Source of the DNA: Halobacteriovorax sp.
GTDB taxonomy: Bacteria; Bdellovibrionota; Bacteriovoracia; Bacteriovoracales; Bacteriovoracaceae
Reading direction: 5' to 3'
Assembly (NCBI GenBank): GCA_002720865.1
Contig: PBIO01000014.1
Coordinates: 248,001 to 312,000 of the forward strand
Length of the DNA: 64,000 bases
Shown here: positions 52,157 to 59,372 of the stretch, in pieces
How the letters are laid out: each line of letters begins with the position of its first letter
How positions within the stretch are numbered: the stretch's first letter is position 1
Program-made: the position numbers and the translations under genes
The notes under the pieces: generated by a model
Databases searched by the model: none
The model's input: the letters and a program-made list of their open reading frames with translations, nothing else
Told to the model about the DNA's origin: nothing

Positions 52157-52855
52157 TTACTTTTTTCCTTTTTTGGGGCGATCAATTTTTAACATTTTTG
52201 TTTCCCCAGAGGATTCCTCTAAATCAAAATTTTGACCGTCCCTAACTTCACCAACTTCTTGTGCAGCAGCTTCCTTACTTACCTTTTCTTTTGCTTTGTT
52301 TATAATTCTTGTTCGCATCCCTGGTTTCGAGGAAGCAATTTCTTCCTCGCCTTTAAGCAGTGCCGCAATCTTCTTTTGCCTTTCCTCTGGTGTGTTAATT
52401 TTCACCTCAGGTGAGGGAGGAGGAGTACTCTTAGCTTCTTTGGCTGCCTTTGCTTTGGCCATTGCCTTTTTAACTGCTAAACCTTCGTCCAAAGGAAGAT
52501 TTATGAAGGTGTGTTGGGTTTTTTCACCCTCTCTTGTATGCTTACTTTTTTCTGACGCACCCATCTCAGAGTCATCTAGAAATATTCTAATCTCACCAAT
52601 ACTTATTTCATCCTCGAGGTACAGGTAGGCTTCCATAATCTTAGAGCCGTTTAAGTAGGTTCCGTTGGTCGTCTCTAAGTCTTTGACTAGAGTTCTCCCT
52701 TCTTTATTAACTACCACGCTTAAGTGTCTTCCTGATATCTGGCTGTCTGTGAGCTTAACATGGCACTTGCTTGAACGCCCGAGGACGATAGAATTCGCCC
52801 CTATCCTCGTTTTGATAGATTCTTCTCCATTTTGGATAACTAGGATAATAGGCAT
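52157..52855 (-). CDS. FHA-domain protein
   Basis: A 232-residue protein. Residues about 15-95 form an FHA domain with VLGRSSKCHVKLTDSQISGR, HLSVV and TTNGTYLNGSKI, the residues that bind phosphothreonine. A long hydrophilic tail rich in Lys, Glu, Ala and Pro follows (KAMAKAKAAKEAK, PPPSPE) and probably is disordered. It may report on a Ser/Thr kinase signal, but no such kinase gene is in the window. It converges on the adenosyltransferase gene with two bases between stop codons. Confidence 0.85.
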   Translation of the reverse strand: MPIILVIQNGEESIKTRIGANSIVLGRSSKCHVKLTDSQISGRHLSVVVNKEGRTLVKDLETTNGTYLNGSKIMEAYLYLEDEISIGEIRIFLDDSEMGASEKSKHTREGEKTQHTFINLPLDEGLAVKKAMAKAKAAKEAKSTPPPSPEVKINTPEERQKKIAALLKGEEEIASSKPGMRTRIINKAKEKVSKEAAAQEVGEVRDGQNFDLEESSGETKMLKIDRPKKGKK

Positions 52856-52876
52856 GGGCTAACTCCCTAAAATCTA

Positions 52877-52904
52877 ATTATAATTCAACTTTTAAAGTTT
52901 ACAA
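52877..52904 (-). promoter_or_regulatory. sigma-70 promoter for the FHA gene
   Basis: On the minus strand TTGTAA (52899-52904), 16 bases, then TATAAT (52877-52882). The leader before the ATG at 52855 would be about 15 bases. Confidence 0.55.
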
Positions 52905-52989
52905 AAGAGGGGTAGAAAACTATTGGCTATCGTAAACTTATGCTAAACTACGGTTTTAAAGCATTATATCACGTAAATGGTAAATATTT

Positions 52990-53325
52990 ATGGAAGAAAA
53001 ATTAGTTGAAATTACAGATAAGGCACTTGAGCAAATTACTAAGATTTACGAGGCAGAGAATCGTGATGAAGGTGTAGGCCTTAGACTCGGAGTAGTCGGA
53101 GGTGGCTGTAGCGGACTAAGTTATAAAATTGACTTTGATTCACTTAAAGAAAAAGATCATATTTTAGAGTTTGAGAAAGTAAAAGTATTTATAGATTTAA
53201 AATCGGCGATATATCTAAAAGGAATAACTTTAGACTTTAAAGATGGATTAAATGGAAAAGGCTTTGTTTTTGTTAATCCAAACGCTGCAAACACTTGTGG
53301 TTGCGGTGAATCTTTTTCTGTATAA
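52990..53325 (+). CDS. A-type iron-sulfur carrier protein (IscA/ErpA family)
   Basis: A 111-residue protein with the family Cys residues in VVGGGCSGLSYKIDF (Cys near 38) and CGCGESF at the C-terminus. It carries Fe-S clusters to target enzymes. ErpA, IscA and SufA cannot be told apart by eye, so no symbol is given. Its stop codon is followed directly by the ATG of the YgfZ-like gene, a partner in the same Fe-S process. Confidence 0.93.
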   Translation: MEEKLVEITDKALEQITKIYEAENRDEGVGLRLGVVGGGCSGLSYKIDFDSLKEKDHILEFEKVKVFIDLKSAIYLKGITLDFKDGLNGKGFVFVNPNAANTCGCGESFSV

Positions 53326-54822
53326 ATGGATTCAAATAAATATTTTAACTTAAGCTCATGGGCCTCATTCGATATTAACGGTGAAGACTCGAAGCGCTTT
53401 TTAAGCGGGCAGCTAACAAGTGATCTAAATAAACTTTTTCCCAAGTCTTCTCAATTGACCGCGAGAGTTTCAAGAACTGGCAATTTATTATTTTATGGTT
53501 ATTTGATTTATATCAATGAAAATTATTATAAAATTATAACTCCCCAAGTGTTTGTTGATGATTTCATCGAGGATCTAAAAAAATTTGCCATAATGGACGA
53601 GGTTGAATTTTCAAAAGAAAATGAAACATTGATCGTGGGTAATGAAGATAACCAACTTTTAGAAGCAGACTATATTATAAACTTTTTAGGAAAACCGACC
53701 TCCTTTAAATTTTCAAAAGATCATTTGTCTTTTGAGGAATACGAAATTACTCGATTAGAGTTTATGTATGGAATTCCAAGCATTCCTCGAATTCAAGAAG
53801 AAGGTATTTTAGTTAACCAAACGGTCTTTGTGGACGAAGCAGTCTCCAATGAAAAAGGTTGTTATGTAGGTCAGGAAACAGTCAAGAAAATTGAAGCAAA
53901 TCGTGGAGCTGGTAAAAAATCAGTCGCACTTATTTTAAAAAATAAAGCTAATAAAGTCGGCGAATTTATCAAGGTGAATGAAGAGGAATATAAAATACTT
54001 GGTTTTAGCACAGAAGGAGATACTCAGTTAGTATCAGTTGAAGCTAAAAGAAGCATTAGGGTTCAAGACAAGCAAGTTACAATTGAGATAGAAGGTAATG
54101 TTGATACAGCAAAAGTAAGATTATTTCCTATCTTAAATAAGTCAATTGAATCTATTTCGACTGGCTATTATGAAAAGGCAGTATCTTTTTTTACAAGTGG
54201 AAATAATGAAGAAGCTATAAAGTGGATGGAGCTGGCCTTTAGGATTAACCCTAATGATAAAGAAATAGCGGAGTCTTTTGGGGCACTAGTAGGTAGGCTT
54301 GGGGACTTAAAGAAAGCGATTGAGATTATGGATCATCTTGAGTTAATAGATCCCGACTCAATTATGGCTCACACTAATAAATCTCTTTTTTATATGAAGC
54401 TAGGAGAAATTGAAAAAGCTGAGGATGAAAAGTCCAAGGCTACAGTAAAAGGTTTTAAAAATACGGCGAAGCAAAACTCTGATAAGAAAGAGGAACTAAA
54501 TAAGCGTCTTGGTATGTTTAAACAGGTCCTGGAGATTGATGAAGAAGATGAATTGGCTAACCAGGGGGCGGCAGAAATATATTTTGAGTTTGGTGAGATT
54601 GAAAAAAGTAAATTGCACTTAGAGAAATTAATTTCAATAAATAATAAAAACTTTAAGGCAATGGCCCTAATGGCAAAAATATTAATCAAAGAAAGTCGTA
54701 ATGATGAAGCATTAGAGCTACTTAAAAAGGTATCCTTGATTTCTGGAGAGAAGGGAGATTTTGTTCTAGCAAATGAAACACAATCACTTATAAATTCTTT
54801 AGAGATTCCCTCATCTTCGTGA
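53326..54822 (+). CDS. YgfZ-like folate-binding protein fused to TPR domain
   Basis: A 498-residue fusion. The first half is a GcvT-like fold with the YgfZ signature KGCYVGQETVKKIEA near residue 185 (conserved Cys) and RLEFMYGIPSIP earlier. YgfZ uses folate to help repair or maintain Fe-S enzymes. From about residue 285 to the end there are repeated TPR helices (YYEKAVSFFTSGNNEEAIKW, AIEIMDHLELIDPDS). A TPR tail is not part of the usual YgfZ of about 330 residues. It directly follows the A-type carrier gene and overlaps the convergent HExxH gene by 35 bases. Confidence 0.85.
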   Translation: MDSNKYFNLSSWASFDINGEDSKRFLSGQLTSDLNKLFPKSSQLTARVSRTGNLLFYGYLIYINENYYKIITPQVFVDDFIEDLKKFAIMDEVEFSKENETLIVGNEDNQLLEADYIINFLGKPTSFKFSKDHLSFEEYEITRLEFMYGIPSIPRIQEEGILVNQTVFVDEAVSNEKGCYVGQETVKKIEANRGAGKKSVALILKNKANKVGEFIKVNEEEYKILGFSTEGDTQLVSVEAKRSIRVQDKQVTIEIEGNVDTAKVRLFPILNKSIESISTGYYEKAVSFFTSGNNEEAIKWMELAFRINPNDKEIAESFGALVGRLGDLKKAIEIMDHLELIDPDSIMAHTNKSLFYMKLGEIEKAEDEKSKATVKGFKNTAKQNSDKKEELNKRLGMFKQVLEIDEEDELANQGAAEIYFEFGEIEKSKLHLEKLISINNKNFKAMALMAKILIKESRNDEALELLKKVSLISGEKGDFVLANETQSLINSLEIPSSS

Positions 54823-56083
54823 TTTCATCTCTTTGAGCTTTTTCCAATTGAGATTCAACCCTTGTAACATCTTTTTTAAAAACTCTAACTTCATCCATTA
54901 CGTTTTGAATTAAGGTCCAGCCAAAGTCTGTGATGAGCTCATTTTTACGGGCCAGCTCTAATGAACCTTGGCAAAAACTTAACATGTAGAATTCTTCAAT
55001 AAAGCGAAATTTTATTTTTTTAACTTCATTATCATCATAAAATTCATTAATTTTGTCGTTTAGGCAAAGAGATCCAAAAAGCTTGAGGGCCCAGTAAAAG
55101 GTGAATACCCCGTGATAAATACCTCTTAGAGGTCGAGGTGATTTTCGCCATGGGGAGTAATAAGCTTTTTCAGAGTCTTCAACTATTAGTTCATTAGAAT
55201 TAAGTATGTAGTTTAAATAATGATGACCGTTTTCATGTATGAGGTCATCAATACAATCGACTCTGTCTCGACTAAAGAGGTTGATCGAAGAATACCCAGG
55301 AAGGTTCTGCAAAGAATAGCTGACCATGCTCGGTTCATCGAGAGCAATAATTGTATGAGTAAATTTTTCTAAAAGAGAATAGAGTTCTGGGGCTAAGGAA
55401 TCTAACACTGAAAGCGAGTGTTCTATTTTGCTTTTGAACTCAAGCTTTTTCTCTTCCCCTTTTTTAGACCCGGGCCTTAGAAATAAAGTACTCTTTTTAA
55501 GAGGTATAGGCACTTGAACTATATCGTGTGTACGATTTAATTTTTTGATATTTACGAACTCATTATCAAGACTTTCTGAATTCTCGTCATCAAGCTCCAG
55601 TCCTTGATTAAAATCCAAATATAAAAACGTTTTAAAATCACCAATTTCAGGCATTCTCTTGATTGTAGAGTGGAGACTGAAATCGTTGGTATAGTTTAAA
55701 AGCAAATAATTTATAAAATGATCTTCAAGCTTTTCTAAAACTTTTCTAGAAGACTCAAGGATATTGTCTTCGTACACTGAGAAAAAAATTGAAGCGAAGT
55801 CAGAGGTCTCCCAGTAATCAAAAATCTCATCTTCAACTTCTTCAAAAATCAGCTCATTTATGTAAATTATATCTATTAGTAGTTGGGTAAAATATACTTT
55901 TAGAGAAGAGAAGGGCCCATGGATAAATATATCTCCAAGCTTATCTGGGAATAAATTTTTTTCTTCAAATTTTCCTAAAAGAGTTTCTGGAATTTCCAGG
56001 TCTAACCAATAGGAGTTTAATTGAGCTTTAGTGTTCTCAATTGAGATATCTTGAAAGTCGATAGAGAGAATATTTACTGACAT
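54788..56083 (-). CDS. HExxH-motif protein (aKG-HExxH-like family)
   Basis: A 431-residue protein with no signal peptide. Near residue 283 is LIHENGHHYLNYIL, an HExxH motif. About 35 residues later comes YYSPWRKSPRPLRGIYHGVF. The combination of HExxH with Pro-Trp-Arg-x-x-Pro-Arg-Pro-Leu-x-Gly resembles the family described as HEXXH-motif or alpha-ketoglutarate HExxH-type peptide beta-hydroxylases, linked in some genomes to ribosomal peptides; that link is not evident here, as no precursor peptide gene was seen. The ATG lies only seven bases after the encoded CCA of tRNA-Asn, with no Shine-Dalgarno sequence. It converges with the YgfZ-TPR gene. Confidence 0.7.
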   Translation of the reverse strand: MSVNILSIDFQDISIENTKAQLNSYWLDLEIPETLLGKFEEKNLFPDKLGDIFIHGPFSSLKVYFTQLLIDIIYINELIFEEVEDEIFDYWETSDFASIFFSVYEDNILESSRKVLEKLEDHFINYLLLNYTNDFSLHSTIKRMPEIGDFKTFLYLDFNQGLELDDENSESLDNEFVNIKKLNRTHDIVQVPIPLKKSTLFLRPGSKKGEEKKLEFKSKIEHSLSVLDSLAPELYSLLEKFTHTIIALDEPSMVSYSLQNLPGYSSINLFSRDRVDCIDDLIHENGHHYLNYILNSNELIVEDSEKAYYSPWRKSPRPLRGIYHGVFTFYWALKLFGSLCLNDKINEFYDDNEVKKIKFRFIEEFYMLSFCQGSLELARKNELITDFGWTLIQNVMDEVRVFKKDVTRVESQLEKAQRDEITKMRESLKNL

Positions 56084-56090
56084 GTAAAAG

Positions 56091-56165
56091 TGGCTGGGGT
56101 GGAGGGACTCGAACCCACGACCAAAAGATTAACAGTCTTCTGCGCTACCACTGCGCCACACCCCA
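56091..56165 (-). tRNA. tRNA-Asn (anticodon GTT), CCA encoded
   Basis: A complete 75-base cloverleaf on the minus strand. The acceptor stem is TGGGGTG/CACCCCA. The D arm is GCGC/GCGC. The anticodon stem GAAGA/TCTTT has loop CTGTTAA with anticodon GTT. The T arm is GTGGG-TTCGAGT-CCCTC with one T-T mismatch, and discriminator G and an encoded CCA follow. The first pair is U1-A72, as in the tRNA-Gln of this window. The HExxH gene starts seven bases after the CCA. Confidence 0.95.
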
Positions 56166-56168
56166 ACA

Positions 56169-56200
56169 GATTGAAATTAGATAATGTTATAATTTCAATC
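56169..56200. repeat. 11-base perfect inverted repeat upstream of tRNA-Asn
   Basis: GATTGAAATTA, a ten-base loop, TAATTTCAATC: a perfect 11-pair dyad. It covers the -10 element of the tRNA-Asn promoter. On the plus strand it is followed after four bases by TTTTT, but no plus-strand gene lies close upstream. It may be an operator or a hairpin in the 5' end of the tRNA precursor. Confidence 0.6.
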
Positions 56201-56214
56201 GACCTTTTTGTCCA
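56186..56214 (-). promoter_or_regulatory. sigma-70 promoter for tRNA-Asn
   Basis: On the minus strand TGGACA (56209-56214), 17 bases, TATAAC (56186-56191): one mismatch each to TTGACA and TATAAT. It lies 20 bases before the tRNA 5' end. It is probably also the promoter of the HExxH gene. Confidence 0.55.
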
Positions 56215-56276
56215 CAGTCCAAATTCAAGATAATTAGGCCTAAGTCATTGATTTTTCTATAGTTTGATTAAAATAC

Positions 56277-56303
56277 TCAAGTAATAATTTAATGTGACGA
56301 TAA
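56277..56303 (+). promoter_or_regulatory. weak FliA-like promoter before the 56320 gene
   Basis: GACGATAA (56296-56303) differs from GCCGATAA at one base. Eleven bases upstream TCAAGTAA (56277-56284) matches TAAAGTTT at five of eight positions. The expected start near 56310 gives a leader of about ten bases. Weaker than the other three FliA-type sites. Confidence 0.4.
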
Positions 56304-56319
56304 GTCATTGAGGTATCAA

Positions 56320-56835
56320 ATGGTTGGAAAGAACCTACTTTTAGGTCAATTGCTCAGAATATTAACTCCAGATGAGTTGAATGAGCTTACGACGACTTCC
56401 AAAGGGAGAAACTTAGTATCTTTAACTAAGATGCTTTCAAGTGATCTTGACGAAGAAACTGGTGGCGCAAAAATACTTCCTTTTAAAAAGAAAGAAGTTG
56501 AGGAGGATGGGTCCAAAGAAGAGGAAAGAGAATCCTTGGCCATTGATATAGAGTGTGGGCCAAATTGTAAATCTATCTTAGATGACCACGTAAAAAGAAT
56601 TACTGTATTAAATAGAGACTATTCTAAAAACTGTCCAGTTAGCCAGGAAACTTCAAGTTTTATAATTAGCGAAAAATCAAGATTCAAAGAAAATTACAAT
56701 AAAATCAAATCTAAAGAAGTATTATCTCTGTATGAAAAAAATGCATCTATAGATATTCAACGAGAGAAGAATCAAAAAGAAGACTTATCTAATTCTTCAA
56801 ATATTGGAATTCTCGTAAATAAGAAACAAGCCTAG
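56320..56835 (+). CDS. small hydrophilic protein of unknown function
   Basis: A 171-residue protein from the ATG at 56320, which has GAGG six bases upstream; the TTG at 56308 overlaps that site and is rejected. It is very rich in Lys, Glu and Ser and has no signal or membrane segment. The start (NLLLGQLLRILTPDELNELT) is helical and hydrophobic. A few Cys residues occur near the middle (DIECGPNCKSI). I recognise no family. The 3' end overlaps the convergent aldehyde dehydrogenase gene by four bases. Confidence 0.65.
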   Translation: MVGKNLLLGQLLRILTPDELNELTTTSKGRNLVSLTKMLSSDLDEETGGAKILPFKKKEVEEDGSKEEERESLAIDIECGPNCKSILDDHVKRITVLNRDYSKNCPVSQETSSFIISEKSRFKENYNKIKSKEVLSLYEKNASIDIQREKNQKEDLSNSSNIGILVNKKQA

Positions 56836-58337
56836 TAGGCTATCCCTTTTATGCTGTCCAGTTCATCGCTTTCATCTGAAACTTCCAAGCTCGCCATCTG
56901 GTAAACACAGGCATCTATTGTCGCAATTGATGCTGGTCTGTAGTTTCCAGAATTTTTTACACCGCCAAAAGGAAGTTTGGGACTTGCTCCTGCCGTTGAT
57001 CTGTTCCAATTAACTAGGCCAGAATCAATTTCAGTAGCGCATTTTTTAAAGAGCTCTTTATCTTTTGTAAATGCACATGATGCAAGACCGTATTCATTAC
57101 TGTTGGCTAAGCTAATAGCTTCTTCTATATCGTCATAGGGAATAATCGTCGCGTTAGGGCCAAAGATTTCACTAGTTAGGAAAATGCTTTTTGGGTCAAA
57201 TTTATCTGCAAGATGAATTGATGGAGTTACGTAATAACCTCGATACTTCTTTTCTAGAAGTTTACCACGCATAATCTCTTCAATTCCTTCTCGTTTTGCC
57301 ATTCCCATATAAAGGAGATAACTATCAAGAGAGTTTTTATCCACTAAGGGCCCCATAAAAGGATCTACTTCGTGTTCAATTGGATGGTCTATAATAATTT
57401 TTTTTGCATATTCATGAAACTTTTCTGTGAATTCACTAACTAGAGATCTATGAAGAATAATCAAGCTTGTTGAAGTGCACCTTTGTCCCGTAGTCATAAA
57501 GGAGCCTTTAATCATCTCAGCTAGAGCGTGTTTGAGATTAGTGTCAGAATGAATTATGGCTGGGTTTTTCCCCCCCAATTCTAAACTCACAAGTTTACTA
57601 AAGTCCTTATAAGTATTTTCAACAATCTTTAAACCGACTTCTTTTGAACCTGTGAAAAAGATCCCTTTTAAAGACTTTTCTTTTAAGAGTCTACGAGCAA
57701 CTTCCCCATCCCCTTGATAAAGATTTACAACACCTTTAGGAAAGCCAGCTTTATGGAAACACTCAATCATCAGCTGAGCACTATATGCAGTTTTTTCAGA
57801 TGGTTTAAATATAATACTGTTTCCCGAAATTAGAGAGTTTAAAATTTGAGTATTAGCTAAGTGGCAAGGGAAATTAAAGGGGCCGATAATTAAAGAAGGT
57901 CCAACCGGCTTATAGTAGAGCTCTCCTTGTGTGTTTGGCATGATTTCAGGGTAGCTTTTTTGTAGGATTCTTGGGAGACCGTCGTTAATGGTCACATCAA
58001 CTTTTCCAATTACCGAACCTGCCTCGCCTAGAGCTTCCCATAATGGTTTCCCTGACTCGAGGCTTATGGCCTCTGCCATTTCATTTTTAATTTTTTTTAC
58101 TTCATCCTGATACTTTTTTAGAAAAGATATTCTTTCTTCTACTGAAATATTTCTCCAAGTTTTAAATCCCTCATTAACACTTTGAACAACTTGGCCAATG
58201 TTTTTATAGCTAATATTAGCTTCGTATAATATCTCGTCTGTGTTTGCAGGACACTCTCTTTTAATAACGTTATCTTGTCGATCGTCGTTAGAGTGGAATT
58301 CACCATTATAATAATCGCCTAACATTTTAAACTTCAT
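56832..58337 (-). CDS. astD: succinylglutamate-semialdehyde dehydrogenase-like aldehyde dehydrogenase
   Basis: A 501-residue NAD-dependent aldehyde dehydrogenase. It shows SLESGKPLWEALGEAG, GPFNFPCHLANTQIL, LELGGKNPAII with the general-base Glu, and TTGQRCTSTSLI with the catalytic Cys. The second motif and the AstD-type ESGKPLWEA segment support AstD, which oxidises succinylglutamate semialdehyde in arginine breakdown. It is the last gene of the three-gene minus-strand set with astA eight bases upstream. Confidence 0.85.
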   Translation of the reverse strand: MKFKMLGDYYNGEFHSNDDRQDNVIKRECPANTDEILYEANISYKNIGQVVQSVNEGFKTWRNISVEERISFLKKYQDEVKKIKNEMAEAISLESGKPLWEALGEAGSVIGKVDVTINDGLPRILQKSYPEIMPNTQGELYYKPVGPSLIIGPFNFPCHLANTQILNSLISGNSIIFKPSEKTAYSAQLMIECFHKAGFPKGVVNLYQGDGEVARRLLKEKSLKGIFFTGSKEVGLKIVENTYKDFSKLVSLELGGKNPAIIHSDTNLKHALAEMIKGSFMTTGQRCTSTSLIILHRSLVSEFTEKFHEYAKKIIIDHPIEHEVDPFMGPLVDKNSLDSYLLYMGMAKREGIEEIMRGKLLEKKYRGYYVTPSIHLADKFDPKSIFLTSEIFGPNATIIPYDDIEEAISLANSNEYGLASCAFTKDKELFKKCATEIDSGLVNWNRSTAGASPKLPFGGVKNSGNYRPASIATIDACVYQMASLEVSDESDELDSIKGIAY

Positions 58338-58345
58338 AAACTATC

Positions 58346-59371
58346 CTAGAAGAAGATCCCGTAACTATCGTTGTTTTCTAATTTTAATGAGTCGATATAG
58401 TTGAATGACTCGTTATCTAAACTTATCTTACCCTTATCAACTTTTCCATTCGCCAAAATTGAAAAAAATGGAAAATCTTTATGATTTAAGTTTATAAGAA
58501 TTTTTTTGAAATGACTCTCGCTGTTGTCAGCCTTTTCTAATTTGCCTACGAAGGCGTCTTTTACCAGTTTGATGTCTTTTAAAGCGGCTCGATAATGAGG
58601 GCCACCATCAAAAGGATCTACCTCATTGGTGTAGTTAAAACCAATTGACTCAAGCATTTTTTTAACCGGCTCTGTTTCTCTACCAACTCGGCCTATTGAA
58701 TCTCTGGCTTCAGGAGTTAATAAGGTCTCATATATTGTCCCTTGTGGAAAAAGACTTAATATAAACTCTTTATTTTCTCTACTTAGTTTATCTGCTTCTT
58801 GATAGTTCATATTCATGAACCTTCTGCCAAGGGCTTCCCATAGAGGGCTGTTTCCTTTTTCGTCGAGGGGTGGCATGAGCTCACTGTGAATGACGGGGGT
58901 GAATTTTTTTGAATGTTGAGACATGTACAAGAATCGACAAAAACTTAATTGTTTTCCAAGTTTATTCGGATTACCTCTGTACTCTGGTGACAAGATCAGT
59001 CCACCGATTTCAGTCCAGCCGTCAGTTTCTATCCCGAGTTTAAGAGTGCCATGAATGAAGCCAGTATTGATTGATTCACTGTATTTTTTTTCATGACCTA
59101 CAGTGAGATAGAAGTGAGGTTCTTTTTCGGTGCCATGCTTGCCGTGAATCATGGAAACGCCAATTAGTTTTTCTTTTTCAGCGTCTATCAAAACGAAAAT
59201 AAAATAATCGTCTTCGTGATTCTCTTCAGCGTCATTGAACGCCCTTGTACTACTTCGAATTTTATTCAGAAGCATTCTTTTATCCGGTGGCAAGTTTATG
59301 AACGCAAGATGTTGGCTTAGAGTGAATAAATCTTCTAAATCACTCTCTTGAACTGAACGTATATAGTACAT
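58346..59371 (-). CDS. astA: arginine N-succinyltransferase-like acyltransferase
   Basis: A 341-residue acyltransferase of the AstA/AstG family. Features shared with AstA include TEIGGLILSPEYRGN (acyl-CoA site), the SPLWEALGRRFMNMNY segment, LTPEARDSIGRVGRET, and DPFDGGPHYRA near 255. It transfers succinyl-CoA to arginine or ornithine. Its start lies one base after the aminotransferase stop. The succinylarginine dihydrolase (AstB) and succinylglutamate desuccinylase (AstE) genes of the standard pathway are not in the window. Confidence 0.88.
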   Translation of the reverse strand: MYYIRSVQESDLEDLFTLSQHLAFINLPPDKRMLLNKIRSSTRAFNDAEENHEDDYFIFVLIDAEKEKLIGVSMIHGKHGTEKEPHFYLTVGHEKKYSESINTGFIHGTLKLGIETDGWTEIGGLILSPEYRGNPNKLGKQLSFCRFLYMSQHSKKFTPVIHSELMPPLDEKGNSPLWEALGRRFMNMNYQEADKLSRENKEFILSLFPQGTIYETLLTPEARDSIGRVGRETEPVKKMLESIGFNYTNEVDPFDGGPHYRAALKDIKLVKDAFVGKLEKADNSESHFKKILINLNHKDFPFFSILANGKVDKGKISLDNESFNYIDSLKLENNDSYGIFF

Positions 59372-59372
59372 T

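Noticed and set aside
52296-52628. 110-residue frame opposite the FHA gene
   Set aside because: It is the complement of the low-complexity Lys/Glu/Ala tail of the FHA protein.
52893-52919. TAAAGTTT upstream of the A-type carrier gene as a FliA -35
   Set aside because: No matching GCCGATAA occurs at 11 bases; the sequence there is GTAGAAAA.
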